A DNA stretch of 63,498 bases from the NCBI GenBank assembly GCA_025464005.1, contig JAODBO010000038.1, positions 1-63,498 on the forward strand, in the 5' to 3' direction. How positions within the stretch are numbered: position 1 is the stretch's first letter; every line of letters starts with the position of its first letter. This DNA is from Acidimicrobiaceae bacterium (GTDB taxonomy: Bacteria > Actinomycetota > Acidimicrobiia > Acidimicrobiales > Bog-793). The translations under genes were made by a program, and so were the position numbers. The notes beneath the pieces were generated by a model. That model had not been told where the DNA came from and searched no databases. It worked only from the letters and a program-made list of their open reading frames with translations. Below are positions 50,557-58,944 of the stretch, piece by piece.

Positions 50557-51792
50557 CTACCCCTGGCCGAAGCCTCCGAGCTGGGACGGCACGAAGTCGA
50601 GCCCCGCTGGCCGGACCAGCTCGCCGCCGAGGTCGACGGGGGTCACCGTGCCGGATCCCAGGTCGAGCGTCCCGAGGTAGTTGGCGGGGTAGCCGGTCGC
50701 CGGGCAGGTCGAGGGCGCGTTGTTGTCGTTGCACGGGGTCGTGGCGACGAACGCCGTCCCCGGCTGGAAACGCCCGCTCAGCGCGTCGACCAGATTGTTC
50801 GCATTATCGGTGATGTAGAGCGTGCCGGAGTGCGAGGTCGCCCACGCCGTATCGTTGACCGACGCCGAGAGCGACAGCACGGCGAGCGTCTGGTTGGCTT
50901 CGCCCGCATGACTCACGTAGATCTGCTCGTCGTCGCCTTGGCTGTCGAGGACGAAGTCTCCGCCGAAGCGCGGGCTCTGCCACGGCACGACCTCGTTCGA
51001 GTCCGGATCGGTGAGGGCGAGCGTCGCCGCCTGGCCCTGGGTCGATCCGGCGTTTGCGACGGTCGCCGACGCCGTGTCGGAGAACATGGCCGTGACCTTC
51101 GCCGTGTGCGCCGACGGATCGAGCACCACGGAGTACACGGCCGGGTACGCGGACGTCGGCGGGGTCGAAGGAGCGGAAGCGCTCACGAGGATCTTGCCGT
51201 CCACGATCGAGACGGCGTCAGTGCCGCCGCCGTGCGGCAGTGGCGACGGGCTGTAGCTGTACTGCACCGCTGTGGTCGAACTCGGGTCGATCGTGTACAG
51301 GCTCGAGTTGCCGTCCTCGTTCACGGTCGCGATCAGCCGGTCGTTCGCCGGGTCGGCAGTGAGCCCGTCAGCGTGCCCGGCGATGCTCCAGGTAGTGACG
51401 ACCGCTCCCAGCGGCGTCAGCTCGACGAGCGTGCTGTCGAGGCCGCCGCTCGCGCTCGCCTGGCCCTGCGGACCGACGCCGTTCTGGAAGACGATGAACA
51501 GATGGTGCCCCATCGTCGTCAGGTCGTCCGGCTGGCTGATGCCGAGGGTGGCCCCCGAGAAGATCGTCGTGAGCTCCGTGCCGCTCCGGCCCTGGCCCTG
51601 GCCCTGGCCCGAATCGCCCTGCCGGCCCCCATGACGGTGGGTAGGCGCCGATCGCACGTCGGCCGCAGCCTTGTGCACGGCACTGGCGCTGGCGACGCCG
51701 GCGAGTAGGGCGCCACCTGTTGCGAGTACGGCCGCAGAGGCTGCAAGGAGCGTCGTGCGGCGACGGGACGTGCGCGAGAGTGTGCGAAGCAC
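50557..51792 (-). CDS. Secreted beta-propeller-like protein
   Basis: The 411-residue protein has a signal peptide (RRRTTLLAASAAVLATGGALLAGVASASA) with likely cleavage after SASA near 38, then a Gly/Gln-rich low-complexity segment (QGDSGQGQGQGRSG). Blade-like stretches follow: HLFIVFQNGVG, VELTPLGAVVTTW, DRLIATVNEDGNSSLYTIDP, SLYITDNANNLV, DLGSGTVTPVDLGG. The pattern fits a six- or seven-bladed propeller of the SMP-30/NHL-like type, but no specific family is certain. The GTG at 51792 has AGGAGGCGGTCCC upstream. Confidence 0.78.
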   Translation of the reverse strand: MLRTLSRTSRRRTTLLAASAAVLATGGALLAGVASASAVHKAAADVRSAPTHRHGGRQGDSGQGQGQGRSGTELTTIFSGATLGISQPDDLTTMGHHLFIVFQNGVGPQGQASASGGLDSTLVELTPLGAVVTTWSIAGHADGLTADPANDRLIATVNEDGNSSLYTIDPSSTTAVQYSYSPSPLPHGGGTDAVSIVDGKILVSASAPSTPPTSAYPAVYSVVLDPSAHTAKVTAMFSDTASATVANAGSTQGQAATLALTDPDSNEVVPWQSPRFGGDFVLDSQGDDEQIYVSHAGEANQTLAVLSLSASVNDTAWATSHSGTLYITDNANNLVDALSGRFQPGTAFVATTPCNDNNAPSTCPATGYPANYLGTLDLGSGTVTPVDLGGELVRPAGLDFVPSQLGGFGQG

Positions 51793-52013
51793 GGGACCGC
51801 CTCCTGTCGAGAGAACGTTGCGCCGTCAACCTAGAGAGCCAACCTGACGGGCCGGTGTCGCGAAGGTGCACAGCGCGCACGCTCGGGTGAACTCTGATCG
51901 ACCTGCCGGGTTGTCCTCGTCAGCGCCGGCGCGAGCTCACAGGTAGCTCCCTGGCGTCTACCGTTTCCCGAGGTGCGGGTGAGCCGCAATGGCCTGCCCC
52001 AGAAGGAGATGAC

Positions 52014-53048
52014 GTGGAATATCGCACGCTCGGATCAAGCGGCTGCTCGGTGTCTGCCTTCGCGCTCGGCACGATGACCTTCGGAGCCGAGACCGACGAA
52101 GCGGGCTCGCGTGCCCAGCTCGACAGGTTCGTCGAGGCCGGTGGCACATTGGTAGACACCGCGGATGTCTACGCGGACACCGTCTCGGAGCAGATCGTCG
52201 GGCGCTGGCTGGCGAGCGCGCCGAACGACGTGCGCGAGCGGGTAGTGCTCGCCACGAAGGGCCGTTTCCCGACGAGCAGCGAGCCGAACGGCGCGGGTCT
52301 CTCACGCCGGCATCTCGCCGGGGCGCTCGACGCCTCGCTCGGGCGCTTAGGAGTCGAGCGGGTCGATCTCTACCAGGTCCACGCCTACGACCCGCTGACA
52401 CCGATAGAGGAGACGCTGCGATTCCTCGACGATGCGGTCCGGGCAGGCAAGATCCACTACGTGGGCCTCTCGAACTTCACGGGATGGCAGTTGCAAAAGG
52501 CGGTAGACATCGCGGACGCACGCGGCCTTAGCCGCCCGGTCACGCTGCAGCCCCAGTACAACCTGCTGGTCCGTGAGATCGAGTGGGAGATCGTCCCGGC
52601 CTGCGCCGCCGAGGGCCTCGGATTACTGCCGTGGTCACCGCTCGGGGGCGGCTGGCTGACCGGCAAGTACCGGTCCGATGAGCGACCGAGCGGTGCGACG
52701 CGACTCGGCGAGAGTCCCGAGCGCGGCGTCGAGGCCTATGACCGACGCAGCCGCGTGGCGCGCACCTGGGACGTGATCGAGGCGGTTCGCCAGATCGCCG
52801 ACGACCGGGGCGCTTCGATGGCCCAAGTCGCGCTCGCGTGGCTCGTCGACCGGCCCATGGTCACCTCGGTGATCCTCGGGGCGAGGACGCTCGAGCAGCT
52901 CGAGGACAACCTCGGCGCGACCGGACTGCATCTCTCGCCCAAGGAGACCGAGCATCTCGACCAGGTGAGTGACCCGGGCGCGGCCGATTACCCCTATGGC
53001 GGCCCCGGGCTGGCCCAGAGAGATCGAAAGATCGCCGGAGGGCGCTGA
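52014..53048 (+). CDS. Aldo/keto reductase
   Basis: The 344-residue TIM-barrel protein begins with YRTLGSSGCSVSAFALGTMTFGAETDE. The catalytic set is visible: Asp and Tyr in VDTADVYADTVSE near 48-53, Lys in LATKGRF near 82, and His in YQVHAYDP near 121. NADPH-binding SVILGARTLEQLEDNLGA is near 290. The GTG at 52014 follows AGAAGGAGATGAC, one of the best ribosome sites in the window. The substrate is unknown. It is followed by three copies of a 21-bp repeat and a convergent DUF2277 gene. Confidence 0.92.
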   Translation: MEYRTLGSSGCSVSAFALGTMTFGAETDEAGSRAQLDRFVEAGGTLVDTADVYADTVSEQIVGRWLASAPNDVRERVVLATKGRFPTSSEPNGAGLSRRHLAGALDASLGRLGVERVDLYQVHAYDPLTPIEETLRFLDDAVRAGKIHYVGLSNFTGWQLQKAVDIADARGLSRPVTLQPQYNLLVREIEWEIVPACAAEGLGLLPWSPLGGGWLTGKYRSDERPSGATRLGESPERGVEAYDRRSRVARTWDVIEAVRQIADDRGASMAQVALAWLVDRPMVTSVILGARTLEQLEDNLGATGLHLSPKETEHLDQVSDPGAADYPYGGPGLAQRDRKIAGGR

Positions 53049-53050
53049 GC

Positions 53051-53113
53051 GCCGGCCGTGCTCAGCTTGTCGCCGGCGGTGCTCAGTGCGCCGCCGGCGG
53101 TGCTCAGGGTGTA
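53051..53113. repeat. 21-bp tandem repeat, three copies
   Basis: Units start at 53051, 53072 and 53093, each beginning GCCGGC(C/G)GTGCTCAG, with variable final six bases. They follow the aldo/keto reductase stop and run into the 3' end of the DUF2277 gene. In one minus frame they encode LSTAG heptads. Confidence 0.85.
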
Positions 53114-53358
53114 GCCGCCGTGCGCCGGCGAAGAGGTGGAGAGGACGTCGGAGGCTGTTGTCGAGGCGGCATCTCTGCCAGCAACATGACCGTTGCGGCT
53201 GCCACTTTGCGCACGGCCGCGTCGAACGGCTCCTGGGTACGCTTGGTGGGAGTCCGGACGCCACTCACCTTGCGGACGTACTGGCGCGCCGCTTCCTCGA
53301 TCTCTTCGGTCGTCGCCTCGGGCTGCAGTCCCCGCAGGATCGTGATATTTCTGCACAT
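53104..53358 (-). CDS. DUF2277-family protein
   Basis: The 84-residue protein begins MCRNITILRGLQPEATTEEIEEAARQYVRKVSGVRTPTKRTQEPFDAAVRKVAAATVMLLAEM, a full match to DUF2277 (MCRNIRTL, then a three-helix domain similar to the HMG/DNA-J-like motifs). The C-terminal 20 residues (PPRQQPPTSSPPLRRRTAATP) run into the repeats and look variable. The ATG at 53358 fits the family start. Function is unknown. Confidence 0.9.
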   Translation of the reverse strand: MCRNITILRGLQPEATTEEIEEAARQYVRKVSGVRTPTKRTQEPFDAAVRKVAAATVMLLAEMPPRQQPPTSSPPLRRRTAATP

Positions 53359-53454
53359 GTGAACAACGCTACGTGAGTCGGGGCATCTCGCTACGGTCAT
53401 CCCTGGTCGAGCCACCCCCGTCTCACCACATTGGCGAGTGGGGTGACACGGCAC

Positions 53455-53886
53455 ATGACAGTCGACGATCCGTACGACCTCGAGCGGTTCGTCGCCGCCC
53501 AGAACGATGGCGGCACCTTCGATCGAGCGATCGACGAGCTACGCAGTGGCCACAAGACTGGCCACTGGATGTGGTTTGTCTTTCCACAGATCGCCGGGCT
53601 CGGACGGAGCCCGATATCGAAAAGATTCGCCATCTCATCCCTGGCGGAGGCGGTGGCCTACCTACGCCATGCAGTGCTCGGGCCGAGGCTGATCGACTGC
53701 ACGCGCATCGTCGCCGAGAAAGAGGATCGGAGCGCGGAGCAGATCTTCGGCGGCATCGACGCGCAGAAGCTGCACTCGTCCATGACGCTTTTCCTACTGG
53801 CGTCGCCCGAAGAGCCACTCTTCGGCCAGGTGCTCGAACGGTATTTCAGCGGGCTCACCGACCCGGCGACCGACGAGCGCGTCTGA
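53455..53886 (+). CDS. DUF1810-family protein
   Basis: The 143-residue protein starts MTVDDPYDLERFVAAQNDGGTFDRAIDELRSGHKTGHWMWFVFPQIAGLGRSPISKRFAISSLAEAVAYLRHAVLGPRLIDC, matching DUF1810 (FVxAQ, GxKxxHWMWFVFPQxxGLG, YLxHPxLGxRL). It appears complete. The ATG at 53455 is chosen from several close starts because it directly precedes the conserved region. Function is not established. Confidence 0.9.
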   Translation: MTVDDPYDLERFVAAQNDGGTFDRAIDELRSGHKTGHWMWFVFPQIAGLGRSPISKRFAISSLAEAVAYLRHAVLGPRLIDCTRIVAEKEDRSAEQIFGGIDAQKLHSSMTLFLLASPEEPLFGQVLERYFSGLTDPATDERV

Positions 53887-53939
53887 GGAGAAGCCGGCAT
53901 CGCGACGTCGGTGTGAGATCGCGACGTTGGTGATATGCA

Positions 53940-55844
53940 GTGGACATGGTCGAGCTCATCCCACGCACTGTTCTCTTCGGCAATCCGGAACGGTTGGGCC
54001 CGCGTCTGTCCCCCGACGGCAAGCAGCTCGCGTGGCTCGCGCCGGCCGAGGGAGTGCTCAACGTATGGGTCGCGCCCGCCGCCGATGAGCAGACAGTCGC
54101 CCCGGTGGGCGGGGTGGCCGAAGCAAGTCACGAGGCCACCAGCGCCGTCGACTGGGCCGCCGCGCGGGTGGTCACTGACGACCACGATCGCGGCGTTCGC
54201 ACCTTCACCTGGGCTCATGACGGGCGCCACATCTTGTATCTGCAGGACCGGGGCGGCGACGAGAACTGGCGACTGTACGACGTCGATCTGCCGACGATGG
54301 CCCGACGAGACCTGACGCCGTTCGACAATGTGCAGGTCCAGCTGATCGCGGTAGACAAGCGCTTTCCGACCGACGTCCTCGTAGGCATCAACCTCGACAA
54401 CCCAGAGCTGCACGACGTCTACCACCTGGACTTGGTGAGCGGCCAAGTACGCAAGACGGTCACGAACCCCGGCTTCGTCGGATGGCTGGCCGACGCCGAG
54501 ATGGAGGTGCGTGCCGCCGTCGCACCTCAGCCCGACGGTGGGTTCGTCCTGATGGTGCGAGACGAGCCCGCCCAGGACTGGCGGCCGCTGATGACGGTCT
54601 CCGATGAAGACGCGCTGACCACCGGTCCCGTGTCGTTCAGCGTGGAGGGCAGCTCACTGCTGGCCTTGAGCTCGGTGGGCAGCGAGACGGCGCACCTGGT
54701 CCGCATCAACCTGGCGGACGGGACGACCGAGGAGCTAGCGGCGGACCCGGCTGCCGATATCACCGACATTCGCCTGGACCCTGACACCTGGGAGCCCCAG
54801 ATGGCCACCGTGCTCAAGGACCGGGCCGAGCTCATCGTCCTCGACCCAGCATTGACCGAAGATCTCGAGGTCGTGCGGAGCCTCCATCCCGGTGACCCCA
54901 GCATCGGCGGCGGGGACGACAGGGACGCGTCGTGGCTCGTCGCCTTCAATCAGGACGCCGGGCCGATCTCCTACTTCGCGTACGAACGGGGCTCTCGGCG
55001 AGGTCGTTTCCTCTTCGACCACCAGCCCGCGCTTTCGCGCTACACCCTCGCCTCGATGGAGCCCTTCTCGTTTCAGTCACGCGACGGTCTCACTATCCAT
55101 GGGTATCTCACGTTCCCTCCCGGGCTCGAGCGAACCGAACTGCCGACCGTGCTCTTCGTGCACGGCGGTCCGTGGGCGCGCGACGCCTGGGGGTACGACC
55201 CGAACGCGCAGTGGCTCGCCAATCGCGGCTACCTCTGCCTGCAGGTCAACTTCAGGGGCTCCACCGGTTACGGAAAATCCTTCGTCAACGCCGGGAACAA
55301 GGAGTGGGGCGGGCGGATGCACGACGACTTGGTCGACGCCCGCTCCTTCGTCGTCGATCAGGGATGGGCCGATGCGCTGCGGATCGGCATCTGCGGCGGC
55401 TCCTACGGGGGCTACGCCGCGCTGGTCGGCGCGAGCTTCACGCCGGACCTGTTCCGCTGCGCCGTCGACATCGTGGGCCCCTCCAACCTCATCACGCTCA
55501 TCGAGTCGATCCCGCCGTACTGGGCGCCGGAGATCGAGATATTCCACCGCCGGGTGGGCAACCCCGAGACCGAGAAGGATTTCCTCTGGTCGCGCTCGCC
55601 GCTCTCGCGCGTGCGCGACATCCGGATCCCGCTACTGATCGCTCAGGGTGCCAACGACCCGCGAGTGAAACAGGCCGAGGCCGAACAGATCGTCGCCGCG
55701 CTGCGGGAGGCCGGCGTCGAGCACGAGTACCTGCTGTTCCCCGACGAGGGCCACGGCTTCGCCAAGCCGGAGAACCGACTGCGCTTCTATGCGGCCGCGG
55801 AGGCATTCCTGGCCCGCCACCTCGGTGGCCGGATCGAGCAGTAG
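53940..55844 (+). CDS. S9-family prolyl oligopeptidase-like peptidase
   Basis: The 634-residue protein has an N-terminal beta-propeller ([43 protein letters not shown]) and a C-terminal alpha/beta-hydrolase domain. The catalytic Ser lies in [17 protein letters not shown] near 484, the Asp in [23 protein letters not shown] near 565 and the His in [19 protein letters not shown] near 605. [47 protein letters not shown] is the family HGGP and oxyanion block. No signal peptide is seen, so it acts in the cytoplasm. A 14-bp repeat begins at its stop codon. Confidence 0.93.
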   Translation: MDMVELIPRTVLFGNPERLGPRLSPDGKQLAWLAPAEGVLNVWVAPAADEQTVAPVGGVAEASHEATSAVDWAAARVVTDDHDRGVRTFTWAHDGRHILYLQDRGGDENWRLYDVDLPTMARRDLTPFDNVQVQLIAVDKRFPTDVLVGINLDNPELHDVYHLDLVSGQVRKTVTNPGFVGWLADAEMEVRAAVAPQPDGGFVLMVRDEPAQDWRPLMTVSDEDALTTGPVSFSVEGSSLLALSSVGSETAHLVRINLADGTTEELAADPAADITDIRLDPDTWEPQMATVLKDRAELIVLDPALTEDLEVVRSLHPGDPSIGGGDDRDASWLVAFNQDAGPISYFAYERGSRRGRFLFDHQPALSRYTLASMEPFSFQSRDGLTIHGYLTFPPGLERTELPTVLFVHGGPWARDAWGYDPNAQWLANRGYLCLQVNFRGSTGYGKSFVNAGNKEWGGRMHDDLVDARSFVVDQGWADALRIGICGGSYGGYAALVGASFTPDLFRCAVDIVGPSNLITLIESIPPYWAPEIEIFHRRVGNPETEKDFLWSRSPLSRVRDIRIPLLIAQGANDPRVKQAEAEQIVAALREAGVEHEYLLFPDEGHGFAKPENRLRFYAAAEAFLARHLGGRIEQ

Positions 55845-55869
55845 CGATCGAGCACTAGCGATCGAGCAC
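55832..55869. repeat. 14-bp tandem repeat at the end of the peptidase gene
   Basis: GATCGAGCAGTAGC (55832-55845), GATCGAGCACTAGC (55846-55859) and the partial GATCGAGCAC (55860-55869) follow directly. The first copy includes the stop codon of the peptidase gene. Confidence 0.85.
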
Positions 55870-56004
55870 CGGGCGCTTCGCAGTCCTGGTGGACAGCCCC
55901 GCCGGCCATTGCCCGGAAGGCGCCCTCTCCCTAGGATCGCGTCTGGTAGTGCCGTCCTGCCGGAAAGGAAGGTGCGGCTCTGCGGCTCGCGTCGCCCGTT
56001 CGCG

Positions 56005-56052
56005 ATGACCGAGCCGCGATTCTTCCTCGACGATGAAGCGAGCATCTACTAA
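56005..56052 (+). other. Possible 15-codon leader peptide or gene remnant
   Basis: ATG at 56005 opens MTEPRFFLDDEASIY and ends in TAA, 17 bp before the SnoaL-like ATG. It looks like the start of a longer protein cut short by a stop. No ribosome site is clear. It may be a leader peptide or chance. Confidence 0.3.
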
Positions 56053-56069
56053 CCGCAAGGAGGGACCCG

Positions 56070-56513
56070 ATGACTGCTGAAGAGAACCTGCTAGAGCTGA
56101 TGCAGACCCTCGACGACGCGTGGAACGCCCAGGACTGGGACACCTTCGAGCAGCGCCATAAGCCCGACACGATCGTACGCTGGCCAGGCGGACAGCCCCC
56201 GACTCTCGGCGTCAAGGACCACAGGGCCGAATGCGTACAGTTCTTCAAGACCTTCCCGGACAATCGAATCGGGAACCGTCCCTACAAGACGTTGTTCGCC
56301 AGCGGGGACTGGACTTGCTCGATCGCCCGATTCGCCGGCACGATGACCGGTCCGATGGTCCTTGCCGATGGCACCGAGATCCCACCAACGGGAAAGTCCT
56401 TCGAAGTCGACTTCTGCACCGTCGCCCGCTGGGACAACGCCCAGATCGCCGAGGAGAACCTCTTCTACGACATGGTCGGGATGATGTCCCAGCTCGGCCT
56501 GAGCAGCAGCTGA
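56070..56513 (+). CDS. SnoaL-like (ester cyclase) protein
   Basis: The 147-residue protein has the NTF2-like fold: LMQTLDDAWNAQDWDTFEQRHKPDTIVRWPGGQPPTLGVKDHRAECVQFFKTFPDNRIGNRPYKTLFASGDWTCSIARFAGTMTGPM, then PPTGKSFEVDFCTVARWDNAQIAEENLFYDMVGMMSQLG. This is the SnoaL/ester-cyclase pattern, common as small-molecule-binding or tailoring proteins. The ATG at 56070 has a strong AAGGAGGGA site. No obvious pathway partner is adjacent. Confidence 0.9.
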   Translation: MTAEENLLELMQTLDDAWNAQDWDTFEQRHKPDTIVRWPGGQPPTLGVKDHRAECVQFFKTFPDNRIGNRPYKTLFASGDWTCSIARFAGTMTGPMVLADGTEIPPTGKSFEVDFCTVARWDNAQIAEENLFYDMVGMMSQLGLSSS

Positions 56514-56613
56514 TCTCGAGCAATGGAGTGCTAGAAGGGACTTTCGCCAAACGCGAGAAGGTGCGGCGTTCGGCGTGCGCCATGCACAAGGGCTTGGGGC
56601 GCTCGTGTCTCGC

Positions 56614-56745
56614 TCACTCCCCTTCCGGGGGAAGCACCTCGATCTCGGGGGGCTCGTCGTCCGGTGGCAATACTTCGTCTTCCGGCGGCTCGTCGTCGGG
56701 AGGAAGGACCTTCATCCTGAAAGGACGTACCAAGGTTGTCGTCAT
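56614..56745 (-). CDS. 43-residue acidic repeat peptide, unrecognised
   Basis: The frame gives MTTTLVRPFRMK followed by V-LPPDDEPPEDE, V-LPPDDEPPEIE and V-LPPEGE: two full and one partial 12-residue repeats. The repeats differ in codons (CTT/TTG/CTT for Leu, CCT/CCA/CCC for Pro, GAA/GAG, GTA/GTG) while residues stay the same, so the protein rather than DNA seems preserved. It is very acidic (13 of the last 31 residues) and has no Cys. No ribosome site is seen; a perfect palindrome abuts the ATG. It follows the MBL gene by 93 bp on the same strand. A repeat-core peptide precursor or a binding peptide are possibilities; no family is recognised. Confidence 0.6.
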   Translation of the reverse strand: MTTTLVRPFRMKVLPPDDEPPEDEVLPPDDEPPEIEVLPPEGE

Positions 56746-56746
56746 G

Positions 56747-56763
56747 GCAAGATTCTATCTTGC
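56747..56763. promoter_or_regulatory. Perfect palindrome at the start of the repeat-peptide gene
   Basis: GCAAGAT-TCT-ATCTTGC is a 7+3+7 inverted repeat ending one base before the ATG at 56745. It could be an operator or an RNA hairpin controlling the start. Confidence 0.5.
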
Positions 56764-56838
56764 ACACGCCGTGTGTTTAAAGTGCCCGACAGACCGAGAT
56801 CGGACGCATCGCCGACCACGAGTTCGCCACCGGTGAGG

Positions 56839-57597
56839 TCATTCGTAGTAGTCCGGAGATAGCCGGAGCTCCCGCCACTGGTCCGGGTCGTGGCCGTAAA
56901 CGAGCGTCGAATCGTCCGCGACGGCGATATCACGCAGGCGGTGGGCGCTCACCTTGGCCAACTCGGGGTCGTCCTGGGAGCCCCACGCATCGAATTCGAT
57001 GTTGTCCTTGGTGTAGATCGCGTCACTGGCGATGACGAACGAGGTGGACTCGCTCAGGGCCACGGCGAAGGACTGGTGCGCCGGCACGTGACCGGGACTC
57101 GCCAGCGTCCGTACCCTGGGAACGATCTCGTGCTCACCATCGGTGAGCTCGTAGCGCAGGCCGGGCGCATCGATGTACTCAGCGGGAAAGCTGGGACTTG
57201 TCCGAGCGGCCGCGAAGTGTCGACGGTCCACGTAGATCGGCACGTCGGGAAATAGGAAGTTCTGACCGCAGTGGTCGAAGTGCAGGTGCGAGTTGGCCAC
57301 ATGGGTGATGTCGCCCGGCGTCAGGCCGATCTCGCGCAGGCGGTATTCGAGCGTGTCGTTCTCGGTCATCACCGGGCGAAGGATCTCGTTGAGCTCACCG
57401 TTGCCGAAGGTGTGCTCCGGATCCTCGATGTGGACCGGGTGCATGCCCGTATCGATCAGCACCCGCGCTCCGTCGTCCGTCTCCACGAGGAAGGACAGGA
57501 TCGGTATGAGCATGTGGACCCCGTCACCGATGCCCGGGGTGAGGATCTGGCCTTTGTCGACATCGCAGTAACCGAGCCGCATGACGTACATCCGCAT
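56839..57597 (-). CDS. MBL-fold metallo-hydrolase, lactonase type
   Basis: The 252-residue protein has the metallo-beta-lactamase fold: VLIDTGMHPVHIEDPEH near 46, the zinc motif HVANSHLHFDHCGQNFLFPDVPIYVDRRHF (HxHxDH) near 97, TLASPGHVPAHQSFAVAL near 168 (third His), VIASDAIYT near 195 and a final LVYGHDPDQW (His). The long N-terminal part and layout match N-acyl homoserine lactonases (AttM/AiiB-like). The true substrate is unproven. The ATG at 57597 has AGGGAG upstream. It follows the SRPBCC gene by 28 bp. Confidence 0.88.
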   Translation of the reverse strand: MRMYVMRLGYCDVDKGQILTPGIGDGVHMLIPILSFLVETDDGARVLIDTGMHPVHIEDPEHTFGNGELNEILRPVMTENDTLEYRLREIGLTPGDITHVANSHLHFDHCGQNFLFPDVPIYVDRRHFAAARTSPSFPAEYIDAPGLRYELTDGEHEIVPRVRTLASPGHVPAHQSFAVALSESTSFVIASDAIYTKDNIEFDAWGSQDDPELAKVSAHRLRDIAVADDSTLVYGHDPDQWRELRLSPDYYE

Positions 57598-57625
57598 ATG
57601 GTTCTCCCTGACTCGACGAGCGAGT

Positions 57626-58105
57626 CTATCGACCGCCTCCTCTGGCGGCCTTGTCGTGGAAGGGCATACCGTCGCCATTCGCGGCATGAGCGGCAAGGCT
57701 GAGTAGGAAGTGCTGCCACCCTGCCTCGCATTGGGAGTAACAGTGAAGCTCGGGTCGAAGCCCCAGGTGACAGAAGCTGAGCTCGCAAGCGCCAGGTCCG
57801 TGCTCGACCAAGTGAAAGCTCAACGTGGTGCCGACCCATTCGGGGTGTCCTGTGTGCGAGACGCAGGTCCATCGCACGAGGCGCGGCCGGTCTGCGACGT
57901 CGACGCGCATGACGATGTGCTCCTCGAGTCCCTCGAACTCGAAGCGCAGGAGGTGGCCGACGCTCGTCGAGCCGGTAGCCAGCGGCGTCCACCAGCCGCG
58001 CAGGCCCTCGAGCGTTGCGATCGCGTCGAAGGTGTCCTCGACCGGTGCTCGAACGTCGATGCGGCGGGCGTAGTCGTCAGCGGTGAGATCCTGAGGTTCA
58101 GCCAT
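57626..58105 (-). CDS. SRPBCC/AHSA1-like protein
   Basis: The 159-residue protein begins YARRIDVRAPVEDTFDAIATLEGLRGWWTPLATGSTSVGHLLRFEF and continues with FSHLGLRP-like segments (ELSFCHLGLRPELHCYSQCEAGWQHFLLSLAAHAANGDGMPFH), the Activator of Hsp90 ATPase homologue 1-like pattern. These proteins bind hydrophobic ligands. It lies in a run of five minus-strand genes started by an ArsR regulator. Confidence 0.85.
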   Translation of the reverse strand: MAEPQDLTADDYARRIDVRAPVEDTFDAIATLEGLRGWWTPLATGSTSVGHLLRFEFEGLEEHIVMRVDVADRPRLVRWTCVSHTGHPEWVGTTLSFHLVEHGPGACELSFCHLGLRPELHCYSQCEAGWQHFLLSLAAHAANGDGMPFHDKAARGGGR

Positions 58106-58123
58106 CGCTCACACCATCCGTCC

Positions 58124-58483
58124 TCATCTCGCGCTCAGTGCTGCGACGTAGCGGTACGCCTCTTCGGACAGCTCGCGCCAGCGGAGCAGCGCAGTCTCGT
58201 CGGCCGGAGCGTCGAGCGCGATCCATTCCTTCATCCGCCGACCGGGGCTCGGCTCGAAGACGGACGCATCGCCCGCCGAGGTCAACTCGGCGGACCGCGC
58301 AGCTGGCAGCTTCAGAACGAGGCGGTCCTTCGATTCGAAGGCATAGAGCTTGGCATTGACTTTCAGACCGTCATCGTGGAAGACGCGCTCGAGGCTGACG
58401 CCGACCTTGTGCAGATGCTCTGCGGCAAGCTCCTCGAAGAGCCCGCGTGCTTTTCCAGCTGGACCTGCGAGCGGCCGCGTCAC
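58124..58483 (-). CDS. TfoX N-terminal domain protein
   Basis: The 119-residue protein contains LFEELAAEHLHKVGVSLERVFHDDGLKVNAKLYAFESKDRLVLKLPAARSAELTSAGDASVFEPSPGRRMKEWIALDAP, the TfoX_N / MmcQ-like fold (LKVNGKxFA, LVVKLPAxRVxEL, GRPMKEWV). The GTG at 58483 overlaps the AHSA1 stop as GTGA and has AGAGGA upstream. Function of this subgroup is not known. Confidence 0.87.
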   Translation of the reverse strand: MTRPLAGPAGKARGLFEELAAEHLHKVGVSLERVFHDDGLKVNAKLYAFESKDRLVLKLPAARSAELTSAGDASVFEPSPGRRMKEWIALDAPADETALLRWRELSEEAYRYVAALSAR

Positions 58484-58944
58484 GTCGGTCCTCTGCCGTG
58501 ATCGGGCGCGGCGCGCATCGAGGCGGTCGACGAGCGAGCCGCGGAGCTCGGGCCGGACGCCCTTTCGGCGAGGATGGCGAGGAAGTGGGACCACCCCGTG
58601 GCGTATCCCGGCCGCTGGGCATCGGGCAGCTCGGTGTGGGTGAGGTCGAGGCGGGTGCCGCTGCCGTTCGGGGTGAGGGTGAACTCGACACGGGACGAGC
58701 CAGGCGGGAATTCCTCGCTGCCGGCCATTCCCCACGACACGACGACGCGGTTGGGCGGGTCGACGGTGAGATAGGCCCCCCTGATAGCCGCGCCGTTGAC
58801 GTCGAGCACGAATCGGCCACCGGGGGTGGGATCCACCTCGGCATGCTGTCCCATCCAGGCGAGCAGGCCGTCCGCGGTGACGAGATGCTCGAACACGACG
58901 GTGGGAGCGGCATCGATGTCGATCGAGCACGAGTAGTCAGCCAT
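58480..58944 (-). CDS. SRPBCC/AHSA1-family protein
   Basis: The 154-residue protein begins MADYSCSIDIDAAPTVVFEHLVTADGLLAWMGQHAEVDPTPGGRFVLDVNGAAIRGAYLTVDPPNRVVVSWGMAGSEEFPPGSSRVEFTLTPNGSGTRLDLTHTELP, a clear AHSA1 domain. The last 30 residues (SGPSSAARSSTASMRAAPDHGRGPT) look unlike the domain and may be a linker or a degraded end. It overlaps the ArsR gene by 8 bp, the common ArsR-SRPBCC operon layout. Confidence 0.9.
   Translation of the reverse strand: MADYSCSIDIDAAPTVVFEHLVTADGLLAWMGQHAEVDPTPGGRFVLDVNGAAIRGAYLTVDPPNRVVVSWGMAGSEEFPPGSSRVEFTLTPNGSGTRLDLTHTELPDAQRPGYATGWSHFLAILAERASGPSSAARSSTASMRAAPDHGRGPT

Noticed and set aside
56531..56836. Plus-strand frame with SGGSSSGG repeats
   Set aside because: The opposite strand gives the better-supported repeat peptide with residue conservation despite synonymous change; the Ser/Gly pattern is a by-product.
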